Source: Gemmatimonadota bacterium
GTDB lineage: Bacteria > Latescibacterota > UBA2968
DNA length: 64,000 nt
NCBI GenBank assembly: GCA_009838845.1
Contig: VXRD01000029.1
Location: forward strand, 1 to 64,000
Direction of reading: 5' to 3'
The notes beneath the pieces are model-generated. The model did no database searches and had not been told where the DNA came from. It worked only from the letters and a program-made list of their open reading frames with translations. Made by a program: the position numbers and the translations under genes. Shown here one piece after another: positions 36,030 to 44,537 of this stretch; within the stretch, counting starts at the first letter, position 1; the number at the start of each line of letters is the position of its first letter.

Positions 36030-36797
36030 CTATGGCGTCCAAAAACCCCAATGATCCGCCTTGGGCCAGGTCGTGTAGCATTTTTCGCACGAACAAAAAA
36101 AGCGCATCATAAAACGTGGTTTAGCCGCAGTATTGACCGACCCATTGTGGCCGAACAAGTGTTGAAAAAAAAGGATATCACCGCGCTTCGGTGTCAGTTC
36201 GATACCGGGTTCCAGATCTAACGAGGGGATGTCCTTGTTCAGATCTTTCAGGTGCTTGTACTTGACCGGATCGGATTCAGCCAGGGCGCGTATCTTGCTG
36301 GGCGAACCAGGCCAAACACAGGTCCCTCCGCCCTGCGGTTCGATATCGCTTAGATAGAGGAGGCTGGTGATGCGATAGGGCCCGGGAAAGGTCTTGGGCA
36401 CATGCTTCGGGTTGAGGCCGTCGATGTGCGGGTGCCGTGGCATGGTCCATTGCCCCGGACGCCCCAACAAATTTAGTGCAAAGATCGCTTCGGGTGAGTG
36501 CAACGAATCAATCGGTTCGCCCAGCAGCTGCGCTACAGCGTTGAGGTAGTCGTCTGTGGCGCAGGCCATCAAATCGGGATCCTGCACCCCGTTAAAGATC
36601 ACCGCACCGCTGCCTTTGTTATACGTATCGGCGGTCTCCGGCACCATCGACCAGGTGGACGCATCCCCCGCGTCCATGTCCATCAGCTTCCACATCGCCG
36701 CTTCGGCTTGAGCCGCGATCTGATCAGAAATCAGGCCGGAGGCCAGCAAGTAGCCATTTTGTCGGTAAAAGGTGAGTTGATCTTCGTTTAGAGCCAT
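36030..36797 (-). CDS. phytanoyl-CoA dioxygenase (PhyH) family protein
   Basis: 255 residues starting MALNEDQLTFYRQNGYLLA at 36797, where GAGG lies upstream on its strand; the longer frame to 36947 crosses the operator-like region and looks non-coding. Iron site: HPHIDG, with the distal His in FFQHLFGHNGSV and an Arg in KPRFMMRFF. PQGGGTCVWPGSPSK is the conserved turn. It is divergent from the sulfatase at 37004, and the two likely share regulation through the palindromes between them. Confidence 0.85.
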   Translation of the reverse strand: MALNEDQLTFYRQNGYLLASGLISDQIAAQAEAAMWKLMDMDAGDASTWSMVPETADTYNKGSGAVIFNGVQDPDLMACATDDYLNAVAQLLGEPIDSLHSPEAIFALNLLGRPGQWTMPRHPHIDGLNPKHVPKTFPGPYRITSLLYLSDIEPQGGGTCVWPGSPSKIRALAESDPVKYKHLKDLNKDIPSLDLEPGIELTPKRGDILFFQHLFGHNGSVNTAAKPRFMMRFFCSCEKCYTTWPKADHWGFWTP

Positions 36798-36902
36798 AGA
36801 GTATTCCTCATTCGATGGTTTACAAGCCTTTTCTGCCATGTCCCATAATAAGTTAATTTCTGAACTACGGCAAATACTCTTCATTTTTTGTTTTTGTGGG
36901 CT

Positions 36903-36933
36903 ATATTGATTATCAATATTTGTTTGATTATCA
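36903..36933. promoter_or_regulatory. tandem palindromic operator-like sites
   Basis: A perfect 17-bp palindrome ATATTGATTATCAATAT at 36903-36919 contains TTGATTATCA (36906-36915). The same 10-mer recurs at 36924-36933, 18 bases on, about two helical turns. It lies between the divergent PhyH and sulfatase genes. Spacing and symmetry fit a dimeric repressor binding side by side. The regulator is not in the window. Confidence 0.5.
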
Positions 36934-37003
36934 TGAGGTATGGACAACTTTTTCGTATCGTGATTGCATTCTGATTGTTGTGCAATTAAGTAGGGAGGTT
37001 TTT

Positions 37004-38353
37004 GTGGCCAACAAAGAGAAGCCCAATATTGTATTCATTTTGACCGATCAGTGGCGCGCACAGGCAACAGGGTATGCGGGAGATCCAAATGTTAAGACAC
37101 CCAACCTCGATGCCCTGGCTCAAAAGAGTATTCGGTTGGATACGACTGTGTCAACGTGCCCGGTTTGTTGTCCGGCTCGTGCCTGTCTTTTGACCGGGCA
37201 ATATCCACTGACGCATGGGATCTTTTTAAACCAGATTCGGCTTGAGCCCGATACGACCACATTCGCTGAGGTTCTAAAGTCACACGGTTATGACACCGCA
37301 TACATTGGCAAGTGGCATTTGGACGGAGATACCCACGAGCAAAATTTCATCCCACCTGAGCGACGGTTGGGCTTTGACTTTTGGCGCGCGCACGAATGCT
37401 CGCACAATTATTACGATTCGCCCTATTATGATGACTCGGGCATTATGAAAAAGTGGGAAGGATACGATGCGTTTGCACAGACCGATTGTGCGATTGAGTA
37501 TCTGGAGGGCAGGCAGAATGAAGACGATCCCTTTTTCCTTTTTGTTTCATATGGCCCGCCTCATAACCCTTTCCACAAAGTGCCGGAAGAATACAGAGCG
37601 CTCTACAATGAAGATGAAATCGTATTGAGAGACAATGTGCCTGCTGAGTGTGAGGCGATTGCCCGGAATGATATGTGGGGTTATTATGCGCATATTACGG
37701 CACTTGATCACTGTGTTGGGCGTGTTGAAGAAGCACTTGAACGCCTCGGGATGACAGAGGGTACAATTCTTGTGTTTACCTCTGATCACGGTGAAATGAA
37801 TGGGTCGCAAGGCCATGATCGGAAAATACGGCCCTGGGATGAATCTATGCTTGTGCCCTTTCTGTTGCGATTGCCAAATGGGATTGGTCGCCAAATCGAC
37901 ACCCCTTTTGGCATACCAGATATGATGCCGACGTTGTTGGATCTGGTGGGCGCGCCTGTACCGGAAGGCGTCGAAGGGGTGAGTTTTGCCAAACACATGC
38001 TCGGTGAAGCCGATGCGCCTTTGGAGGCTTCACTTTTTGGATGCTACGTTCCGTTTGCCAATTATTCTTATGAACATGGTGGCAGGGAATATCGAGGCGT
38101 TCGCACGAGCCGTTATACTTATGTGCGTGACCTGGAGGGGCCCTGGTTGTTGTATGACAATGAGGCAGATCCTTATCAGTTGGAGAACCTTTGTGGTCGG
38201 CCTGAGGTAGAATCTGTTCAAACGCATCTGGAAGGTTTGCTTTCAGATCTGTTGAAGGAACATAATGACGCGTTTGAGAACGGGCAGGAATTGTTGGATC
38301 GATGGGGGTATGAAATCGTCAATCCCCACGCATTTCGCAGGAAACAAGTGTGA
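37004..38353 (+). CDS. type I sulfatase (CCPAR)
   Basis: 449 residues from the GTG at 37004, set by GGGAGG nine bases upstream; the frame to 36896 runs through the operator region. Motifs: IVFILTDQWRAQATGYAGD, C55-C-P-A-R for formylglycine, YIGKWHLDGD, YGPPHNPFHKVP and FTSDHGEMNGSQG. It is the intact relative of the 36-codon stub at 15775. No signal peptide. It is divergent from a PhyH gene, as the stub was adjacent to one. Confidence 0.92.
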   Translation: MANKEKPNIVFILTDQWRAQATGYAGDPNVKTPNLDALAQKSIRLDTTVSTCPVCCPARACLLTGQYPLTHGIFLNQIRLEPDTTTFAEVLKSHGYDTAYIGKWHLDGDTHEQNFIPPERRLGFDFWRAHECSHNYYDSPYYDDSGIMKKWEGYDAFAQTDCAIEYLEGRQNEDDPFFLFVSYGPPHNPFHKVPEEYRALYNEDEIVLRDNVPAECEAIARNDMWGYYAHITALDHCVGRVEEALERLGMTEGTILVFTSDHGEMNGSQGHDRKIRPWDESMLVPFLLRLPNGIGRQIDTPFGIPDMMPTLLDLVGAPVPEGVEGVSFAKHMLGEADAPLEASLFGCYVPFANYSYEHGGREYRGVRTSRYTYVRDLEGPWLLYDNEADPYQLENLCGRPEVESVQTHLEGLLSDLLKEHNDAFENGQELLDRWGYEIVNPHAFRRKQV

Positions 38354-38471
38354 ACGAAAATCAAAAAGTACTGTGAGCGAAAACGGATTGCAGCTTCTTT
38401 GGTTTAACAAGTAGGGAATACCGCGAACGACAGAAGATCGGCATTTTGAACGACAAATTTGAGGGATAGAT

Positions 38472-39899
38472 ATGAATCAACCGAATATTCTTTTTGTGTT
38501 CACAGATCAGCAACGCACAGATACCATGTCGTGTTACGGCAATGATTGGATTCAATCGCCGCATTTGAATGCGCTTTCGGAGCGGTCTTTTGTTTTTGAG
38601 AATACGTATGTTGGTCAGGCTGTGTGTACGCCATCGCGGGGTACGCTGATGTCTGGGTTGTACCCTCATTCGCACGGATGTGTGGCGAATGGGATTCATC
38701 TACGAGAAGATACAAAGTCGATTGCGGAAATGATGCCAGATACATATCGCAAGGCATATATGGGCAAATGGCATTTGGGCAACGATACCGTTCGCCAACA
38801 TGGGTTTGATGAGTGGATCAGTATTCAGGATAATTTGCGGCATTTGAATACGATTCAAGATGCGCCGATGAGTTCCCACTATGAGTGGTTGGTGGCGCAG
38901 GGCGTTGAACCACCCTCGCATTTGGCACCGGACTTGAAACAATTTTCTGCAGGAGATCGCGCGCGTTTGCCAGCGGAACAACAGGTCGGGGCGTTTGTCG
39001 CGCAGGAAGCGGATCGGTTTATTCGAGAAAATGTCGATCAGCCCTGGTTGCTGGTGTGCAGTACGTTTGAACCGCACCCTCCATATACAGGGCCGTATGA
39101 CGGTTTGTATGATCCTGAGGAATTGCCGGTTGGCCCGACGTTTTTGAAACAACCTGAAGGGCATTCGCGATTTAATCGGGTGCGAGCAGAGCATTATGCA
39201 ACGAAGAAGGAGGCAGGTGAAGATTTAAGTACGGAATTGGGATGGCGAAAAGTGAGATCGCAATACTTCGGAAATATGAAGATTGTTGATGATGCTGTGG
39301 GGCGGATCATTCAGGCATTGGAAGAGACAGGGCAACTGGAGAATACGATTATTGCTTACACGAGTGATCATGGAGAAATGGTGGGCGATCATGCGATGAT
39401 GGAAAAGCGGACGTTTTACGAAGAGTCTGCGCGAGTGCCGTTTTTGCTCAGTGTGCCGTGGTTGAATAAGGAACAGAAACGAATCGATGGTGTGTTTGGG
39501 CATGCGGATTTGGTGCCGACACTTTTGGATCTGGCGGGCGTTGAAGTTTCAGATCAGTGTGAAGGGGAGAGTTTGGCTGGTGCACTCACCGGTGAGCGCG
39601 ATTTGAAGGATCACGTTGCATTTATGGAGTGGAATGGGATTGGCGATCGCAATTTAGGGAATCCAAGCATTAACTTGATGGCGACATTGCCCTGGCGATC
39701 TGTGGTGACGGGTGATCGCTGGAAGTTGAATTTGTGTGCTGGTGATCAGTGTGAGTTGTTCGACCTTAATACAGATCCTTATGAAGAAAACAATCTGTTT
39801 GATGTTCCTGAACATCGCGATCGCATTCGCGATATGGCGGCGAAGATTCGATTGTGGCAACATGAAACAGGAGATACTGTGCCTTTGCCGAGTGTTTAG
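38472..39899 (+). CDS. type I sulfatase (CTPSR)
   Basis: 475 residues, start after GAGG. Motifs: ILFVFTDQQRTDTMSCYGND, C52-T-P-S-R for formylglycine, YMGKWHLGND, TFEPHPPYTGPYD and YTSDHGEMVGDH with a Lys two residues on. All S1-family metal and sulfate-binding positions appear present, so it should be active after maturation. No signal peptide. A collapsed PhyH gene and then an intact PhyH gene follow it. Confidence 0.92.
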   Translation: MNQPNILFVFTDQQRTDTMSCYGNDWIQSPHLNALSERSFVFENTYVGQAVCTPSRGTLMSGLYPHSHGCVANGIHLREDTKSIAEMMPDTYRKAYMGKWHLGNDTVRQHGFDEWISIQDNLRHLNTIQDAPMSSHYEWLVAQGVEPPSHLAPDLKQFSAGDRARLPAEQQVGAFVAQEADRFIRENVDQPWLLVCSTFEPHPPYTGPYDGLYDPEELPVGPTFLKQPEGHSRFNRVRAEHYATKKEAGEDLSTELGWRKVRSQYFGNMKIVDDAVGRIIQALEETGQLENTIIAYTSDHGEMVGDHAMMEKRTFYEESARVPFLLSVPWLNKEQKRIDGVFGHADLVPTLLDLAGVEVSDQCEGESLAGALTGERDLKDHVAFMEWNGIGDRNLGNPSINLMATLPWRSVVTGDRWKLNLCAGDQCELFDLNTDPYEENNLFDVPEHRDRIRDMAAKIRLWQHETGDTVPLPSV

Positions 39900-39943
39900 A
39901 ATCCCCTCTGTGTTTTTATCAATACTGATTTTCTGGAGATGTA

Positions 39944-40008
39944 ATGGAGCAAATATTAACGCAGGAACAAGTGGAACGCGCGCGCCTGAAATCACGCCGG
40001 TTGTCTAA
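39944..40008 (+). pseudogene. collapsed PhyH gene: head joined to tail
   Basis: After GGAG, an ATG at 39944 opens MEQILTQEQVERAR, a typical PhyH N-terminus. Within 13 codons the sequence becomes, in another frame, the PhyH C-terminal tail APEITPVV and stop (39982-40008), nearly the same as the end of the intact gene at 35953. Everything between has gone. The first frame continues to a TGA beyond the next gene start, but it is not protein-like. Confidence 0.65.
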
Positions 40009-40032
40009 AAAAGATAGGGGACGGAACAGAGG

Positions 40033-40073
40033 AAATAGAAGCGAACCAGGGTCTGGTTTACCTGACCATATAG
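40033..40073 (+). repeat. 41-base leader repeat with hairpin, copy 1
   Basis: AAATAGAAGCGAACCA followed by GGTCTGGTTTACCTGACC. The second half can fold into GGTCTGGT/ACCTGACC with one T-T mismatch. It is found again at 47238-47278 with one substitution and one deletion. Here it ends 15 bases before a PhyH start; the other copy lies before a sulfatase. It may be a transcribed regulatory leader or a recombination relic. Confidence 0.7.
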
Positions 40074-40088
40074 AAAGGGAGATTCTCC

Positions 40089-40835
40089 GTGACACTTGAA
40101 GAAAAATTCATATTTGACCTGCAAGGATACATCGTTGTCAAAAATGTACTCTCTCAAGCCGAAGTAGACGAACTCAATGCAATTGCCGATCAAAAAATGG
40201 CCGACCAAGAGGAAGTGAATAACGGACTCAAGATTCCCCGCAGAGTCTCGCTCTGGGGCAAACCCTTCCAAAATCTGTTTGACCACCCCAACATGATTCC
40301 TTACCTCAGCGAACTCCTCGGCCCCCAATTTCGTGCCGACCACGACTACGGCATCTTTATGCGTCAAGGTGGGCGCAAAGGTGGCCTCCATGGTGGGGAC
40401 CATCGTGCAGGTACGCACTATTACAAATATCGCGACGGCGTCATGCGCAATGGCTTGACCGTAGTCGTCTACTTCCTTGCACCCGCCCCCCCAGGTTCTG
40501 GCGGATTCTGCTGCGTACCCGGTTCACACAAATCCAATTTTGCCCTCAACGTCCCTGAAGAGGTTCGCTCCTTTAAGCGCATCCCTCACTACCTCGCCAA
40601 TCCAAGTGCAGAAACAGGCGACGCCCTCATCTTCACAGAAGCGACGATGCACGGAACCTTGCCCTGGACTGCTGAAAACGAACGCAGAACCCTACTCTAC
40701 AAATTCACCCCCGGCCACGCTTCCTACGCATCAATATACTACAATCACGAAGACTACGAAGACCTGACCGAGCAACAAAAACGCGTTCTCACGCCCCCAT
40801 CCGTCCGCCGTCCTAACGTAGTGGAAACGGCATAG
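40089..40835 (+). CDS. phytanoyl-CoA dioxygenase (PhyH) family protein
   Basis: 248 residues from a GTG preceded by GGGAGA. The N-terminal helix is EEKFIFDLQGYIVVKNVLS. The first iron-site motif is GGLHGGDHRAG (an HGG/HGGDH subtype, as at 19700), with the conserved turn GSGGFCCVPGSHKSNF, the distal His in TEATMHGTLPW and an Arg in ERRTLLYKF. It is 19 bases upstream of a secreted hydrolase; a similar PhyH-hydrolase pair occurs at 44538-47183. Confidence 0.85.
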   Translation: MTLEEKFIFDLQGYIVVKNVLSQAEVDELNAIADQKMADQEEVNNGLKIPRRVSLWGKPFQNLFDHPNMIPYLSELLGPQFRADHDYGIFMRQGGRKGGLHGGDHRAGTHYYKYRDGVMRNGLTVVVYFLAPAPPGSGGFCCVPGSHKSNFALNVPEEVRSFKRIPHYLANPSAETGDALIFTEATMHGTLPWTAENERRTLLYKFTPGHASYASIYYNHEDYEDLTEQQKRVLTPPSVRRPNVVETA

Positions 40836-40854
40836 AGACAGCAAGGAGAAGGCA

Positions 40855-42339
40855 ATGGATAGAATTAGAATAATGGCATCGCTGTTTATTCTCGCGACTT
40901 TTACGATTTCCGTAGCGTTTGCTGCCGATTCCGAGAAGGATTCTGGTATGAATTGCGACATGTTCAATATTGAAGAGATTCTGGACGAAAGTACGCTGGA
41001 TATAAAGACGTTGGAAGATTGGCACACGGACAAGCCGACAGGCACGACGCGACAGAAGCTAATCGAAATCAACGTCGCCGAATGGTGGCCTGGACAAGAT
41101 TATCGGATTCCAGTGCGCATGATTGTGCCGCTCGAAGGTAAAGCAAAGGGCTTTCATATCACAGGAGGAAGTCCATATGAAGCACTGATGAAAGATTCGA
41201 AACCAAACGCCTTTCAGGCAAAACTGTTAGCCAATGGCGTTGGCATTGTCAGGACTGTTGTCAAGGTGTTCAATCAGATCCCGGGAAAACAGGGACTGGA
41301 ACAAGAGATGGGGCAATTGTTTCTGAAAGACCTTAACCCGCGATACACGACGGTCTGGATTTGGTCGATGACTTTAATGCGGGCTGTAACCGCCGCGTAT
41401 GCGGAAACCGATCATTTTGAAAAAGGCAAAGTGGCCGGCTCAGGCGGCTCCAAGAACGGCATATCGCCTGCTACCGCCTTGATTAATGACGAGCGTTTTA
41501 CCGCGACATGCTCCAATAGAGCCTTTGCTTACTATTCTCCGACTCGAAGATTCGACAAGGAAGAGATGGATAACGTGCGAGCGGCAAACAAAGCATTCTT
41601 TGAGGCTGTCAAGGCAGGCAATGTCGATTTAAACAAACAACGCGCGCGTTGGTATCAAGCCAATATGGTGGGATCAAAGAGGAGTCTGCATGAACTTGCG
41701 TTGAAAGCGGGAAGATCCTGGGACGAAATACACCACCTGGCAGATTGCATTCTTAGCAGATTGTGTGTGACAGAGAATTGGGATCGGCTAACGGAGCGAG
41801 GCGTCGATATGCTTTTTCAGCCGGGAACACATGACTACGTTGCATTTGACATTCTTTGGGGCGCGCGAAATCATCCTCAGTTGCCAGTCTATTACGAACC
41901 CAGTGGTGGACACAGACAAACACCGCATAGCGCGGCAGCAAAAAATAATCAGAATCTCAATGCCTTCCTCTGGAATCACTTCTTTGGCGGCGAGCCTTTG
42001 CTACAGCCTCCGAAGTCAAATTATACAATCTCCAAGGACAAACTAAGTGTCAGCGTGAGTTTTAATGAAGGACCTCAGCCGAAAAGTGGACGCATATGGT
42101 GGATCTACGATCGCGCTCCGGCAGGTTCCGCCCCATTCTTGCACGAGCAAATCCCCGCAGACCAATGGATGGAGATGGAATATGATGCAAAGACTGGCGT
42201 ATGGACGGCAGCCATACCGTTAAAGGAGGGGTTTTCTCGGATCGATTTCTTTAGCAATCATGGACGAGAGGTTAACGGCTACAAGCAGTATCTTTCATGC
42301 CCTTATACCCGAGTGGAACTTTCGCCATCTCAGCATTGA
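40855..42339 (+). CDS. secreted PhoPQ-related-type alpha/beta hydrolase (copy 1)
   Basis: 494 residues with a Sec signal peptide (residues 1-23, ending VAFA). The nucleophile region KVAGSGGSKNG resembles the GxSK motif of PhoPQ-activated pathogenicity-related proteins (PF10142), with a Ser before Lys. FQPGTHDYVAFDILWG and EPSGGHRQTPH probably supply the acid and His. A C-terminal beta-domain (RIWWIYDRAPAG) follows. It is likely an exported esterase acting on an acylated or methyl-esterified glycan. Copy 2 at 45714 is nearly identical at both ends and much more diverged in the middle. Confidence 0.72.
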   Translation: MDRIRIMASLFILATFTISVAFAADSEKDSGMNCDMFNIEEILDESTLDIKTLEDWHTDKPTGTTRQKLIEINVAEWWPGQDYRIPVRMIVPLEGKAKGFHITGGSPYEALMKDSKPNAFQAKLLANGVGIVRTVVKVFNQIPGKQGLEQEMGQLFLKDLNPRYTTVWIWSMTLMRAVTAAYAETDHFEKGKVAGSGGSKNGISPATALINDERFTATCSNRAFAYYSPTRRFDKEEMDNVRAANKAFFEAVKAGNVDLNKQRARWYQANMVGSKRSLHELALKAGRSWDEIHHLADCILSRLCVTENWDRLTERGVDMLFQPGTHDYVAFDILWGARNHPQLPVYYEPSGGHRQTPHSAAAKNNQNLNAFLWNHFFGGEPLLQPPKSNYTISKDKLSVSVSFNEGPQPKSGRIWWIYDRAPAGSAPFLHEQIPADQWMEMEYDAKTGVWTAAIPLKEGFSRIDFFSNHGREVNGYKQYLSCPYTRVELSPSQH

Positions 42340-42406
42340 TGGCTAAGGTGAAGCAAATGGGATCATTGGGGTTGCGCGTTCGTTTTCCTAAAAATTATGG
42401 CAAATC

Positions 42407-42631
42407 CTACCAGTCTACAACCGATCCATCATCGAGATCGTAACTGGTGCTGCGGGGCCGGGGTTCGCCAACCTGTGCCATGAGTTTATCTTCATCGATG
42501 CTAATACCCAAACCAGGCTCAGTTGGTATTGTTCATCTGTTAGACTCCTGACTGATTGATTTTCTCCAAATGAAAAAACTGGTTTTACTGATGTGATTCC
42601 ACCGTATTGAATCGTAAACTTCCAGTCCCAT
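42407..42631 (-). pseudogene. collapsed gene ending in an enolase-superfamily tail
   Basis: On the minus strand GGAGGAG (42638-42644) precedes an ATG at 42631 that opens a 32-codon frame stopping at 42533. The next codons in the same frame read TIPTEPGLGISIDEDKL, then SYDLDDGSVVDW and a TAG at 42407. That tail is the typical C-terminus of mandelate-racemase/muconate-lactonizing or sugar-acid dehydratase enzymes. The head was not identified: in a neighbouring frame it reads WDWKFTIQYGGITSVKPVF, which looks more protein-like and suggests a frameshift. The TIM barrel is absent. This relic accounts for most of the 368-base gap; nothing else is seen in it. Confidence 0.6.
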
Positions 42632-42707
42632 ATTGTGCTCCTCCAATCAGGTGGTTTTAGTTTTTTGCATGGTCACTTCCCTATTTCTCTGTAAGTTGAA
42701 ATTGTAT

Positions 42708-44270
42708 TTATTTTTCACCTATTTCAGTTTCGCCAACACGATCCTGAGGATTTATCACCATCCATAAACGCAGCACATTTTCCATTAATTCTGGGCCACC
42801 TGTTATGGCTTCATAATGTTCACTTTGGTTTGATGCTTTTGGCAGAGGGGATTGATCACTCAGAAAAGTTTCTACCGATAAGTCCATATACGTTTTTGCT
42901 TTGCTTAAAAAACGTTCTGCCCCTGTTAATTCATACGCACTCATCATCATATTAAATATGCTGGAATAATTGCTGGGATAAAGTACTGCTGACGGCGGAG
43001 GATCTTCGTTGTAATAGGCATTCACCGCTTTCATAAAAAGGATTCTATAGCCTTCAATACCTGTTAGTTTATACCGCGCATAACATTTGTTTGCCTGCTC
43101 GGTACTTCCCGATCCCACCCCATAACCAGCCGACCACATTTCAGTCCAGGCATCCGTTCCAGTACTTGACCTCCGAAAATTCCCCGGTACAAGGGTCATA
43201 AGATTAGCAGATTCAAGAAATCCTTTTCCGCCTTTTGACGGATCGTGATCAAAACTTAAATACAAAGAATCTGTTCCTTCTGACAATTTCTTCATCCTAT
43301 TTGCAAGGTCTGCGGGCATAAAATCCTTTGCGCGATAGAGATTGGATGCCAGATTCATACTTTGTTTCAAAGAATATTGCTCAGGAAAATCTGATGCATA
43401 TAAGATCGCACCTTTATCGGTTGTATTTCGCTCATAATAATTCAATACGGTTTCAATGGCGGTTAAAAAAACTTCTTTGCCAGTTTCCCGATATGCTTTT
43501 GTCCAAACATAGATATAATTGCCGCCATGTGCGGGAAAAGCTCTTCCTTTTCCAGGACTATGCGTGTCATAACTGGCATGTCGGCTAAACTCGCCCGCTT
43601 CTGGTCCTTCGTGCGCATAAATCTGGTGTTCCCATAATCCCAGTGCAAACTTTTCAGCAGCTTCCGGATTAAATTCCCACACCTTGTCCCAATAATTGAA
43701 AATTTTGTACTCGTGTGTCAAAGATCGAGTACCCATTTTAATAGGCGCCTCTGTAAAAAAATCCCAACCGATGTGTTCTCCCCAGGCCATAAATCCCGTT
43801 TCAGGACTTTGGCAGTTGGCAAAAAACCATTTGATTGCTTTATCCGCTTCCCGTGCATACTTGTCATCTCCTGTGATTTCCGTCAAGTGATAAAGTATGC
43901 TGTATAAACCATTATCTTTTGACGTATTTGAACCACGCCAAGTGCGATCGCCATTGCGGATACCTTTGGGTGCATCGGGAGGATTTTCGCGATATACATT
44001 TCCGGTTTCCCGGTTAAGCGTTGTGGCAAAAAGGGGCGAATGTTCTTTTCCGTAACGGTCGCGCCCGCGGGTAATCATATAATCGGCATAAGCCTTTACT
44101 ATGAGAAAGTATTTAGCACCTTCCGATTTTGACAAATCAATCGTGCTCAAATCTTTGGCTGGCAGCTCGGTGGGGCTTTGGGCCGCGACGTTGCCCGAGG
44201 TCAAAGCCAATAGCAATGCAATGGTCAGACCCCTGCCTATCTTCGCACCTTTGAATGGTCTTGCTTTCAT
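42708..44270 (-). CDS. secreted (alpha/alpha)-barrel protein, putative lyase or glycosidase
   Basis: 520 residues with a Sec signal peptide (about residues 1-30, ending NVAAQ). The body is all-helical with repeated hairpins: NGLYSILYHLTEITGDDKY, GFMAWGEHIGWDFF, HASYDTHSPGKG, HGGNYIYVWTKAY and ELTGAERFLSKAK. This is the pattern of six-hairpin barrels used by pectate lyase-like and unsaturated-uronyl hydrolase-like enzymes, but I cannot assign a family. It is AT-rich and on the opposite strand to its neighbours, divergent from the PhyH gene at 44538. It is probably periplasmic or extracellular. Confidence 0.6.
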   Translation of the reverse strand: MKARPFKGAKIGRGLTIALLLALTSGNVAAQSPTELPAKDLSTIDLSKSEGAKYFLIVKAYADYMITRGRDRYGKEHSPLFATTLNRETGNVYRENPPDAPKGIRNGDRTWRGSNTSKDNGLYSILYHLTEITGDDKYAREADKAIKWFFANCQSPETGFMAWGEHIGWDFFTEAPIKMGTRSLTHEYKIFNYWDKVWEFNPEAAEKFALGLWEHQIYAHEGPEAGEFSRHASYDTHSPGKGRAFPAHGGNYIYVWTKAYRETGKEVFLTAIETVLNYYERNTTDKGAILYASDFPEQYSLKQSMNLASNLYRAKDFMPADLANRMKKLSEGTDSLYLSFDHDPSKGGKGFLESANLMTLVPGNFRRSSTGTDAWTEMWSAGYGVGSGSTEQANKCYARYKLTGIEGYRILFMKAVNAYYNEDPPPSAVLYPSNYSSIFNMMMSAYELTGAERFLSKAKTYMDLSVETFLSDQSPLPKASNQSEHYEAITGGPELMENVLRLWMVINPQDRVGETEIGEK

Positions 44271-44474
44271 CTTTCTTCCTCCTCAATGCATTTGAAATCA
44301 CCAAAACTACTGCTGGTGTCCAGGGGCAGGATCCGGATGCATACTACAACAAGGGACGGACATGAAGCAAGCGAATTTGTTCAGGGTGATTTCCGAGCAA
44401 AATTCCAAATAACATACATCGCCTTCCGTAAGTACCTGTCTTTTAAGAATTGTTGAAATCCAACTCTTTTTTTT

Positions 44475-44520
44475 GTACAATGGTTCAGTATTGAAGTTCG
44501 TACAATGGTTCAATATTGAA
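44475..44520. promoter_or_regulatory. tandem 21-base repeats, operator-like
   Basis: GTACAATGGTTCAGTATTGAA (44475-44495, listed less its last base: GTACAATGGTTCAGTATTGA) and a copy with one change (44500-44520) are 25 bases apart. The second contains a perfect 12-bp palindrome TTCAATATTGAA at 44509-44520, and TTGTACAA at the left edge is also palindromic. They end 17 bases before the PhyH ATG at 44538 and lie in the divergent region shared with the (alpha/alpha)-barrel gene. Repressor sites are likely; the regulator is not in the window. Confidence 0.5.
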
Positions 44521-44537
44521 GAAAGAGGGCTTATTCC

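Noticed and set aside
44475-44520. CRISPR-type repeats
   Set aside because: Only two units with a 4-base gap, so no spacers; operator-like repeats explain them better.
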